A stretch of 64,000 nt of DNA. It comes from Candidatus Lutacidiplasma silvani. GTDB taxonomy: Archaea > Thermoplasmatota > Thermoplasmata > Lutacidiplasmatales > UBA184. The notes below the pieces were generated by a model that worked only from the letters and a program-made list of their open reading frames with translations, did no database searches and was not told the DNA's origin. Of the stretch, positions 1-8,067 are shown piece by piece. The position numbers were made by a program, and so were the translations under genes. Each line of letters begins with the position of its first letter. Within the stretch, counting starts at the first letter, position 1. The stretch covers positions 1 through 64,000 of the forward strand of contig JAKIVZ010000009.1 of assembly GCA_022750295.1 (NCBI GenBank), read 5' to 3'.

Positions 1-645
1 ACCACAATCGACGACCCTCGAGGGGGATTCGGAGCTGCGCCACAGGCTCCTAGGATCTCGCGCGGGTCGTACGCGATGACCGGGACGGGAGTAGCGTACT
101 CGGTGGCGAGGGTCCCGTCCAGAAGCAGGAACTTGGCTGGCACTGGGCCCGTTAGAAGGCTCCGGGCCCGGGCGGCAGCGATGGGGAAGAGGAGCGGGTC
201 CTCGAAGTTGAGCTGGACCTTGATGAGACCGGTGGTCGCCGAGGTCGTCGGGTACTGGAGGTTCACGGTCATCATCCGGTTGTTGTGCCCGTAGTGGAAG
301 GTCTCCGGGTGGTTCGCGCGATACCCATTTTCCGTGGCCCAGGTCTGGAACCACGCTTCGAGCTCGCTGCGTGGGCCGCACCGCTCGGCGGAAACTCTGC
401 GTTCCGGCTGGCGCCCGAGCACCTTGGCCCGAGTCCACCCAGGTGAAGTCGAGGTCGGTGCTGAACCGTGGATAGTCCAGCTAGCACTTGATGAGGCACG
501 TTCCTCCCTTGAACGCCAGGTGGGGCCCGAAGTTTGGGTCGCGGCTGAGGCTCCCGAGGAGGCGGTGAAGACGCACGTCCTTCTCGAGGAGTTCCTGGTC
601 GGGGATGTTGAGATGCTCCGCGAGCATCGGGACGAGGGTTCTCAC
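1..645 (-). pseudogene. AbiEii/AbiGii-type nucleotidyltransferase toxin, disrupted (in-frame TAG plus frameshift; runs off left edge)
   Basis: Minus-strand GTG at 645 overlaps the AbiEi stop (GTGA). Reads VRTLVPMLAEHLNIPDQELLEKDVRLHRLLGSLSRDPNFGPHLAFKGGTCLIKC*LDYPRFSTDLDFTWVD (AbiEii KGGT...YPRFSTDLDF motif). TAG at 483-481, then a frameshift near 430-445 continues as TRAKVLGRQPERRVSAERCGPRSELEAWFQTW...YDPREIL. Confidence 0.75.
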
Positions 646-1286
646 AGGTGCTCCTCCACCCTCTTCCGGACCGGCTCAGGGTAGTGCGCGAGGTACTGGC
701 GAAGCTTCGCGGCATGGACCGACGAAAGGTGCCCCAACCACCCACGGGATTCCGGATGCCCCTTCCTCGAGGCCCAGTAATCGAGGTACGCGAGGTCGAG
801 GACGGTCTTCTCCGGGTCACTGGCTCGGTAGGTACCTCGCCGCACGAGCCCGAACCCGAAGAGTTCGGGCCCCCACTTGTGGATCACGAACCGCCGGCTT
901 CCGATGGGTACTCCGCCGATCCGGTAGAAGCGCCGGCTCACAACTGTCTCCTCCCGACGGTCCTCATGGGTGAGGCCGTTCAGGCGCAGGGCCGTATGGA
1001 GGCCGTAGTACCACTCCCCGAGGCCCTTCGCGCGGGCCGCGAGCGCGAACAGTTCGAGAGGATCGTGGCGCTCCGTGTGAAGGCGCAGTTCCTCAGGGCT
1101 CCGGACGTAGTAGTAGCCGCGGAAGAGCGGGAGCAGGTACCCCTCCCGACGAAGGTGCCGGAGCGCGTGCTCGGGCGTGGCCCCGATGCGGCGGGCCATC
1201 GCGGAGAGAGCGTCCGTGGTGAGCACCTCGCGGCCTTCGCGGACGGGCACCTCCCAAAGGGATGTGCTAGAGCCCCGGGTCGTCAT
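642..1286 (-). CDS. AbiEi-like antitoxin / transcriptional regulator
   Basis: 214 aa ORF with N-terminal winged-helix-like region (LSAMARRIGATPEHALRHLRREGYLLPLFRGYYYVRSPEE) and AbiEi_4-like body; overlaps the AbiEii-like ORF. Confidence 0.75.
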   Translation of the reverse strand: MTTRGSSTSLWEVPVREGREVLTTDALSAMARRIGATPEHALRHLRREGYLLPLFRGYYYVRSPEELRLHTERHDPLELFALAARAKGLGEWYYGLHTALRLNGLTHEDRREETVVSRRFYRIGGVPIGSRRFVIHKWGPELFGFGLVRRGTYRASDPEKTVLDLAYLDYWASRKGHPESRGWLGHLSSVHAAKLRQYLAHYPEPVRKRVEEHL

Positions 1287-1321
1287 ATCACAGAAGGACG
1301 TAAAGTGTCCATTTGTGATAT
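1285..1321. promoter_or_regulatory. Inverted repeat ATATCACA-N21-TGTGATAT over the AbiEi start and promoter region (putative autorepression operator; includes TATA-like ACATATATC on the minus strand)
   Basis: Perfect 8-bp arms at 1285-1292 and 1314-1321; TATA-like sequence about 30 bp upstream of the AbiEi ATG. Confidence 0.5.
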
Positions 1322-1346
1322 ATGTTTCTCTCCGAAGTTGAGGGGC

Positions 1347-1357
1347 GTAACTGCTCA
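1347..1357 (+). repeat. Left terminal inverted repeat of IS66-like element
   Basis: GTAACTGCTCA, exact inverse of 2972-2982; similarity extends outward (gagg..c / gagg..c). Confidence 0.75.
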
Positions 1358-1645
1358 GCTCTCTCGCCGGCCTGAGTAAGATTCTTTGCCTTTGCTCTCG
1401 GACCGGAAGTACTAAATCCGGGCAGCTGTTGTCCCTTCGCCGACGGGACTTTGCTCTCGGCGGCTTCGGCGGTTCGTCTCGCCCCGGACGAGGATGACGA
1501 GCCGGTCACCATCTATCCGCCCGAACGCAAGAAGCTCCGGGAGCGGCTGGAACGCGCCGACCGGCTGGAGGAGGAGGTTCGGGAGCTTCGGGAGAAGTAC
1601 CGCCGACTCCATGACGAGCTCCGTTGATACCAGGCCCGCGCTCCG

Positions 1646-2974
1646 ATGCTCGCCGCCTCGGACCGCACGGCCGAGGCGGGCAGCATTCCCTCGAGTCGTG
1701 TCTTCTATCGCCGGCCGATCCGAAGCGACCCGCGCACGACGGGAGCCCAGCCGGGCGACCCCGGTCGGGCGCGGGAGCGCCCGGTCCCCAACGCGCCTGC
1801 GGCGAAACTCTCTCTGGAGCGGTGCACGGACTGCGGGACTCGCCTCGGGGAGCCGTTCGAGGTCCGTCGGCGGACGATCACCGACCTCCCTCCTCCGCGG
1901 CCGTTGATCTTCGACGTGGAGATCCCTCGCCACAACTGTCCGGGGTGCCGTCGGCGAATCGAACCGGAGAGCGCGTATCCGAAGCACCAGCCGTACGGGT
2001 TCTCCCTCGTCGCTCGAGTCGTCCAGTTGCGACTCCTCGGGCTGAGCACGGCAAAGATCGCGGACTACCTCGAGGGGGCCCACGGGATCCATCTCTCGAC
2101 GGCCGCGGTCCTGAAGCTGGAGCGATGGGCCGCCGAGTCGGTCGCTCCGTTGTACGAGTCGCTGAAGGCTCAGGTCGCTGACCAGCCGGGGACTCACGCT
2201 GACGAGACGAAGTTCCGAATGGGCGGGGAGAACGGCCGGCTCTGGGTCTTCTCTCACCCCGACGCGGTCGTCTATCGGATCGCTCCGAGTCGCGGCCAGG
2301 ACGTCGTGCTCGAGGTCCCCGAAGGTGCTCGGGGGACGATCGTGGACGTCGGGTGGGTGCCGTACGACATCCTTCGGACCGCGCGCCACGAGTTCGACCT
2401 ACTCCACGCGAATCGGTGGCTCGAGAAGGAAGAGATCCTCCATCGGCTCGGGCCGAGGCCGCTCGTTCAGGAGGTTCCCCCGAAGCTGACGGCGGCGGGT
2501 CCGCCGCCGAGAGAGTTCCTCGAGTTCGCGGACGGAGTGCGTTGGCTGCTCCGCCACGCCATCGCGTGGTCGGAGCGGAATCCCGACGCTTCCGAGGAAC
2601 AAGGGCGTCAGTTCTACGCGTCGATGCGATGGATGACGGTCGACCATCTCCGGAAGGAGTGGCACGACCCCGGGGCGGCTCGGATCGCGGACGAGCTGTG
2701 GAAGCGGCGGACGAGCCTCTCCACGTTCCTCGTCGTTCCCGGGGTGGCGTGTCACAACAACGAGGCGGGGACCCAGATCCGCCAGGGAGTGCTGTATCGG
2801 AAGATCAGCGGGGGCCGACGGTCGTGGACGGGAGCGTGGGTGCTCGAGCGGCTACTCTCAATCTATCGGACGTGCCGGAAACGAAGTGTGCCGTTCTTCA
2901 AGGTGCTCAAGGACGCGCTGTCAGGGTCGGGCTACCCAGAGTTAGGCGCTCCGTCGGCTCGGCCACAAACTTGA
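1646..2974 (+). CDS. IS66-family transposase (main ORF; N-terminal coiled-coil leader lies in the same frame upstream of a TGA)
   Basis: Zn-finger CTDCGTRLGEPFEVRRRTITDLPPP...NCPGCRRRIEPE and DETKFRMGGENGRLWVFSHPDAVVYRIAPSRGQDVV. Leader ...DDEPVTIYPPERKKLRERLERADRLEEEVRELREKYRRLHDELR* ends at 1625-1627 in frame. Confidence 0.85.
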   Translation: MLAASDRTAEAGSIPSSRVFYRRPIRSDPRTTGAQPGDPGRARERPVPNAPAAKLSLERCTDCGTRLGEPFEVRRRTITDLPPPRPLIFDVEIPRHNCPGCRRRIEPESAYPKHQPYGFSLVARVVQLRLLGLSTAKIADYLEGAHGIHLSTAAVLKLERWAAESVAPLYESLKAQVADQPGTHADETKFRMGGENGRLWVFSHPDAVVYRIAPSRGQDVVLEVPEGARGTIVDVGWVPYDILRTARHEFDLLHANRWLEKEEILHRLGPRPLVQEVPPKLTAAGPPPREFLEFADGVRWLLRHAIAWSERNPDASEEQGRQFYASMRWMTVDHLRKEWHDPGAARIADELWKRRTSLSTFLVVPGVACHNNEAGTQIRQGVLYRKISGGRRSWTGAWVLERLLSIYRTCRKRSVPFFKVLKDALSGSGYPELGAPSARPQT

Positions 2975-2982
2975 GCAGTTAC
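2972..2982 (-). repeat. Right terminal inverted repeat of IS66-like element
   Basis: TGAGCAGTTAC, exact inverse of 1347-1357. Confidence 0.75.
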
Positions 2983-3058
2983 GTTCCTCCGTGAAGCCCC
3001 AGCCCGCCAGCGAGCCAGCGCTGGTCTGCAGAAACGTGGCAATTCCCTTGACCAGCCC

Positions 3059-3366
3059 CTAGGCTGGCGTCGGCGGCGCCCGGAATGCTCCGGCACTGTC
3101 GGCGTAGGCGGCCCCGACGGAAATGATCAGAACCGCGCCGAGGACGATCGGGACGGGACTTCGGAGTCCTCCAGTCGAACGCCACGGGACGGACCGCGGA
3201 CGGCCGTCCCATGTCGAATCAATTCACCCAGAGCCCCTGCACGAACACGCGATCCCGGGGAGGCGCGATTCGAATCGTCCCAACGGGTGGGTTGTCCGCA
3301 CTGTGGGCAGATGGGGGGAGCCCCGGATTGGACCCTGCCGCACCGGAGGCAGGCGACGTCGCCCAT
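3059..3366 (-). pseudogene. Zinc-ribbon plus single-TM protein, apparently frameshifted
   Basis: Frame starting at 3366: MGDVACLRCGRVQSGAPPICPQCGQPTRW...; a TM segment LRSPVPIVLGAVLIISVGAAYADSAGAF ending at 3059 lies in another frame. Confidence 0.35.
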
Positions 3367-3582
3367 CCCGTCCCCCCGACGCGAGGGTTGGTAATCGATC
3401 TGACGCCGGACCCCGGGGAGACGCAACCGTTGCGGGCACCGTGCGGCCGTGCCATAGGGCCCCATCTGCGCGAGCTTTCTGCGAGGACCGCGCGGCTGGT
3501 GACGCGACTGCGAGGCTCGCGCGATTGATCCCGAGACCTCGAGGAACGCGGCAGGACGTCATGAGCCGACTCGAGCCGAAGC

Positions 3583-3849
3583 ATGATGAGGTGGAGACGC
3601 CTCCCGGGTTCGATGGCCCCGGGCCGGTTCACGGCGTGGAGCGTCCGCTGGCTCCCCGAAACGCTTGCCATCGTCGCGACCATCCAGCTGGCGATTCTAT
3701 TGGCCGCCACCTTCGTCTGGCGCGAAGGCCCCGTCGTTCTCGTCGCGAATGGGATCGTGACCGTTCTCTTCGCGGCCTCGTCAGCGCTGATGGGCTGGTC
3801 CCGGAGGACTCCGGCCCCCTCCTCGGTTCCGGCACTCGCGCACCGCTGA
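3583..3849 (+). CDS. Small two-TM membrane protein
   Basis: ORF with two hydrophobic segments (TLAIVATIQLAILLAATFVW; GPVVLVANGIVTVLFAASSAL). Confidence 0.4.
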   Translation: MMRWRRLPGSMAPGRFTAWSVRWLPETLAIVATIQLAILLAATFVWREGPVVLVANGIVTVLFAASSALMGWSRRTPAPSSVPALAHR

Positions 3850-4415
3850 CGGGCCCACCCGTTGACGTTCGGAAGGCGTCACCCCAGAGTACTCGCGTCT
3901 CGCCGCCTCCCCAGCCAGCCCTCGTTTGGGCTTCCGGCGGAGCCCGGTGGAGCGCCTCGCTGGCGCTCGCAGGGAGTCTGTTGGCGGCGATCGGCATTGT
4001 TGTCGTGTCGTATCCGACTTGGGAACTCTCGGCCGAAGGGGGCATCTGCTTCGGCGGGCCGTGCGCAATCCCTCCGCCAAGGTTCATTCCCGCGGTACCG
4101 ACGATAGTCCTCGCGATTTGGGGGATTCTCAGCGTGGCTCCTCTCGTATCGCTCGCAGTCCGATGGGGCTTTGGGATCGGGATCGCCGCGTCGGCGGCGC
4201 TGGCCAGTCTAACCGCCGATTTCGCCTTTTGGGTCGAGCCGGGGACCAATTCAACGAACCCCGTCCTGCTCTTCCAAGGAACGATTGCGGTCTGCATCGG
4301 GGCATGCCTGTGTTTCGCCGGGTACTGGACGCTCCTCGAGGCCGCTCGTAGCCGAGCCGCGACGTTCCTGCCCGGGCCGACGAGTGAATCCGGCCAGACC
4401 GCGTGGACCCCATAG
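3846..4415 (+). CDS. Multi-pass membrane protein (start codon uncertain)
   Basis: About four hydrophobic segments in the C-terminal part of the 3123..4415 frame (SLALAGSLLAAIGIVVVSYPTW; PTIVLAIWGILSVAPLVSLAV; FGIGIAASAALASLTADFAFW; GTIAVCIGACLCFAGYW). Confidence 0.45.
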   Translation: MTGPPVDVRKASPQSTRVSPPPQPALVWASGGARWSASLALAGSLLAAIGIVVVSYPTWELSAEGGICFGGPCAIPPPRFIPAVPTIVLAIWGILSVAPLVSLAVRWGFGIGIAASAALASLTADFAFWVEPGTNSTNPVLLFQGTIAVCIGACLCFAGYWTLLEAARSRAATFLPGPTSESGQTAWTP

Positions 4416-4654
4416 ACCGCGATGGTGCCCGGTGAATACCGCGAGGAGCGCGCGCGACGGGTTCGCGCTGGCGGAGCCACCCGGGTGGATGTCCGCCTGT
4501 CGGCCGTCGCGACGCGCCGACGCCCTGCCGACCTACGGACGCTGGGAGCCCAGCCCGAGGAGCCCAGCGGAACATTAAGACGGACGTGCTCTGGGTCGCC
4601 AGTCGGCTCCTCTGACCTCCGGGCCGGGGCCGGGCGAGCGGGGCGCGCACACCG

Positions 4655-5194
4655 ATGGTGAATTTCGGGACGATTGCCCTCTGGACGACCGGCGCGACGT
4701 GGGCGCTCGCGATCGGAACGCTCCTCGCCCTTTACTGGCAGACCCGGCAGGCCGGACAGCTGAACTCCGCGAACGCGGTGATCACGTTGCGCGAGCGGTT
4801 CGACTCGCCCCGGATGCGGAGGGCGCGCCGGCAGACCAGCCAACATCTGCTCAAGAACGACCTCGGCGATATCACGAGCCTCGAGGTCCTCACCTTTTTC
4901 GAGCTGATCGGGGCCCAGACCTCGCGGAAGATCCTCGACGAAGAGATGGTCTGGGAAGCGTTCGGAGGTTGGATCACCAGCTACTACGGAGCGATGCGCA
5001 GCCCCGTCGACCGGATCCAGCAGCTCCGCGAGCTCGCGCACGACCCGCTTCTCTTCCACAAGCTCGAGTGGCTCAGCCAGCGGATCACCTATCTCGACCG
5101 CAAGCAACTGGGCGCGCTCTACTCGGAAGGAACGAGTGCGCTGGACGAGAATCGGCTGTACCTCACGCGCGAGGCGAGCCTCGAAGTCGAGTAA
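4655..5194 (+). CDS. DUF4760-like protein, N-terminal TM
   Basis: N-terminal TM then helical ...QAGQLNSANAVITLRERFDSPRMRRARR...FFELIG...YYGAMRSP; resembles the ORF at 25218. Confidence 0.6.
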   Translation: MVNFGTIALWTTGATWALAIGTLLALYWQTRQAGQLNSANAVITLRERFDSPRMRRARRQTSQHLLKNDLGDITSLEVLTFFELIGAQTSRKILDEEMVWEAFGGWITSYYGAMRSPVDRIQQLRELAHDPLLFHKLEWLSQRITYLDRKQLGALYSEGTSALDENRLYLTREASLEVE

Positions 5195-5295
5195 GGCGCT
5201 CCCTGGGCAGTGCGCGGCTCCGTACGCCCGTTCGATCGAGGGTCCGAGAGTCCCGAGCCCGACCATGGAGGGCGGAGACGGGGAAGTCAGCCCGA

Positions 5296-5802
5296 ATGTC
5301 GCGTACGGCGGTGAGGCGGATTAATCCAGTCGCAGGAGGTCCCGGGCTCGTGCCGTGGGCCTGGGGCAAGAAGGAAGGGGCACCCGCGAACCCCAGTCGA
5401 GCGCCGGACCCTGCTGGTCCCGACCCGGGGATTCTACTGCCGGACAATCCCCAGGGCACGACCGGACCACCGGGGGCCGGGCCGGTTCGGTTTCGGATCG
5501 ACAAGGTGTACTCGATCGCGGGGCAGGGGTGCGTCGTGACGGGGGAGGTAGTGGAGGGGATTCTGCGACTTCCATTGGCCATGAGGCTGGTGACGCCCAC
5601 GCCACGCCCGGAGACTCCAGTATCGATCCAGGTCCTGCGAGCCGCGGCTCACCGAAAGGACGTGATCGAAGTCGCCCCCGGCACCCCTGCCGGATTGACT
5701 CTGGCGGGCCTCGTAGGAGTGAAGGCCCACCCGGTTCTGGAAGCGGGGTCCCTTCACCGGAAGTGGCCCGTCGAACCGGGGGACTTTCTGGTCAGTCCCT
5801 GA
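5296..5802 (+). CDS. Stand-alone EF-Tu/SelB domain-2-like beta-barrel protein
   Basis: FRIDKVYSIAGQGCVVTGEVVEGILRLPLAMRL...VIEVAPGTPAGLTLAGLVGVKAHPVLEAGSLHRKWPVEPGDFL; no GTPase motifs. Confidence 0.6.
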   Translation: MSRTAVRRINPVAGGPGLVPWAWGKKEGAPANPSRAPDPAGPDPGILLPDNPQGTTGPPGAGPVRFRIDKVYSIAGQGCVVTGEVVEGILRLPLAMRLVTPTPRPETPVSIQVLRAAAHRKDVIEVAPGTPAGLTLAGLVGVKAHPVLEAGSLHRKWPVEPGDFLVSP

Positions 5803-6066
5803 GACAGCTGACGTTAGGAGGGCTCCAAATCCGCCCCGATTGGAGTACTGCGGCCCCCGCGCGACTCCCGAATCATGGCGAATTTCCCCGATTCGGCGCG
5901 AATCTTCCGAGCCCGCTCGTCAATGGAACGGATGCGGTGGGGGCGGATGCGCCACGATCGAGGCTCGGTCGCGCCGGTTTCCGATCCCTTCCAGGCTCTA
6001 GTGAAATCGGCCACCTCGAGCTCGGCCCCGGGTCGCTGCGCGAGCCGCGAGGCGGGCCGGAGTGGT

Positions 6067-6591
6067 TCAGTTCGGGCGATTCGGGCGGGGCCCCCACGGA
6101 GGGTCGGGCATCGGGGTTCCGTCCAGGGAGGCCGCCAAGCGGTCGAGGAACACCCTCAGGCCCCGGGCGAAGGTCTCAGCCGTGGGACGAGTGAGCTTCC
6201 GGTGGGTCAGGACCACCAGGGTCCCTCCTTCGGAGGGGCTCAGATCCCAACGAACGACGGACGCCTCTCCGTTGGGCTGATTGGGTCCCGGGGGGAGCGT
6301 CCACTCGTACTCGTACGTTCGAGGCGGCCGCCATTCCAGGACCCGCCCCGTGGCGTGGACGCCGTTCGGGTGTTCCATTTCCAGGCGCCCGCCGGCCCGA
6401 TCCTCGCGGGACACTTTGGCCATGAACCACGACTGAATCTTCTCCGGGTCGGTCAACGCCGACCAAACCTCGTCGATCGGGTGTCGGAGCCACCGACGGA
6501 ACAGGATGCTCGCGTTCTCGTCCTCGACTTGGAGGAGTCCCGGCCCGCCGACGCTCCCGGCTTCGCCGGTCAAGGTCGCCGTATCGCTCAT
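6067..6591 (-). CDS. SRPBCC / AHSA1-domain protein
   Basis: RRWLRHPIDEVWSALTDPEKIQSWFMAKVSREDRAGGRLEMEHPNGVHATGRVLEWRPPRTYEYEW; ATG overlaps the ArsR stop. Confidence 0.8.
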   Translation of the reverse strand: MSDTATLTGEAGSVGGPGLLQVEDENASILFRRWLRHPIDEVWSALTDPEKIQSWFMAKVSREDRAGGRLEMEHPNGVHATGRVLEWRPPRTYEYEWTLPPGPNQPNGEASVVRWDLSPSEGGTLVVLTHRKLTRPTAETFARGLRVFLDRLAASLDGTPMPDPPWGPRPNRPN

Positions 6592-6923
6592 GGTCGCGGC
6601 TCCGACGGCGCCGGCCTCGTCGAGTCGAGGAATGCCTCGAGGGAGTCCAGCTCGGTCGCCCAGAATCCGCGGTACTTGGAGATCCACGCGTCGACCTCTG
6701 CCAATCGCTCGGACTTCAGCGAATAGTACCGGTGCTGTCGCTCCTTGCGCACACGAACCAAACCGGCCTCTCGCAGAACCCGCAAATGCCGCGACATCCC
6801 GGGCTGGCTGATCTGGGGGAACAGCCGCCCCAGGTCCCCCGCGGCCCGCTCGCGGCGGGAGAGGAGGTCGAGGATCTGCCTCCGCGTCGGGTCCGAAAGT
6901 GTCGCGAATACATCTCGTGGCAT
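6588..6923 (-). CDS. ArsR-family winged-helix regulator
   Basis: MPRDVFATLSDPTRRQILDLLSRRERAAGDLGRLFPQISQPGMSRHLRVLREAGLVRVRKERQHRYYSL. Confidence 0.9.
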   Translation of the reverse strand: MPRDVFATLSDPTRRQILDLLSRRERAAGDLGRLFPQISQPGMSRHLRVLREAGLVRVRKERQHRYYSLKSERLAEVDAWISKYRGFWATELDSLEAFLDSTRPAPSEPRP

Positions 6924-7104
6924 GGCCGGTGGCCCCAACATAACGCCCGGATTAATTAGACCCTTCGTCTCCGCGGTCGCTCTCCGACATGCCTCACGTT
7001 GGGCCTTCAGTACGACGTGGGCCGGGATCTAGGCGGAGTACCGTATATACCAAGTTGGTTATGCTAATTTTGCGGCCAGTCCGAGCGGAGAGGAACGAAG
7101 ACAC

Positions 7105-7659
7105 ATGTCGAAATCCACGGTAACGCCGAAGTCCCGACTGCGAAATCCCGCGACGATCGTGCCCGAGGCGATGGGTCCGCTCCAGGACCTCGGCAAGTTT
7201 CTCGGTTTGCTGCAAGGCGAGCCTGCCCGAGCCCTCGCCCTGGCCATGCTCCGGGTCAGCCAACTGAATGGCTGCGCTCTCTGTCTGGAGGGGAGCTGTG
7301 TGACGATGCGCGGGTTCGGCGAGACCGAGGAGCGGCTGTTCGCCGTCTCCGCATGGAGAGAATCGACTCGATTCACGGCCCCAGAGCGCGCGGCCTTCGC
7401 TCTCGCCGAATCGATGACCCGGCTCAGCGACCGGCTCGACCCGGTCCCCGATGAGATCTGGGAAGACGCGGCGCGCCACTTTCCCGAGCGCGAACTCGCG
7501 GTCCTGGTCCTCGGGATCGCGACGATGAACCTCTACAATCGGATCAACGTCACCACACGCCAGGTCGCGGCGGAAGGGGGAGGAGAAAGGGAATCGGGAA
7601 CCGGCAAGGGCTGGGACGCCGAGGCGGCCAAAGAGTGGGCCGCGAAGAACAAGGCGTGA
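7105..7659 (+). CDS. AhpD-like / carboxymuconolactone decarboxylase family protein
   Basis: LNGCALCLEGSCVTMRGFGETEERLFAVSAWRES...LTAPERAAFALAE type CMD architecture. Confidence 0.8.
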   Translation: MSKSTVTPKSRLRNPATIVPEAMGPLQDLGKFLGLLQGEPARALALAMLRVSQLNGCALCLEGSCVTMRGFGETEERLFAVSAWRESTRFTAPERAAFALAESMTRLSDRLDPVPDEIWEDAARHFPERELAVLVLGIATMNLYNRINVTTRQVAAEGGGERESGTGKGWDAEAAKEWAAKNKA

Positions 7660-8067
7660 GACCTGGCGGAGGTCGGCCTGCCAACGGGATGCGGGGGGGG
7701 ACCGACCCGCCGCTCGGCGGCTCATCCCACCCGGACTGAATTCGGGCCCCCGCGGTTCTCCGCTCCACCGGACGCCGCGCATCCTCGATTCAACTCCGCT
7801 GCCGTAGGCCCCACGCCGCCGGGCGGGAGCGAGATCCGGTGTCGCACCCGAACCGAGGCGACTGGCCGGTGGTGCCCCTCGAGACTAGGGATGGAGGGTT
7901 AAGTAGTGGTACGGGCTCGTCCGCATTCAGAAAGGACGGATGGCGGCGCGAACTAGGTCGACCGCGACTCGGCCCCGGAAGACGGGTCCACGCGGAACGG
8001 AATTTGAATTGGCTTCGCCCGCTGCGCCGTGCACTCGCGTGGAACGATCAATCTCGGAGCTCCAAGA

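Larger units (their letters stand above)
1347..2982 (+). mobile_element. IS66-family insertion sequence (single-transposase, ISBst12-like organisation)
   Basis: IS66-type transposase bounded by terminal inverted repeats GTAACTGCTCA (1347-1357) / TGAGCAGTTAC (2972-2982); GTAA termini fit IS66. No 8-bp target duplication seen (TGAGGGGC left, GTTCCTCC right). Confidence 0.8.

Noticed and set aside
1339-2990. 8-bp target-site duplication for the IS66-like element
   Set aside because: Flanks TGAGGGGC and GTTCCTCC do not match as direct repeats; the flanking similarity is inverted and may just extend the TIR.
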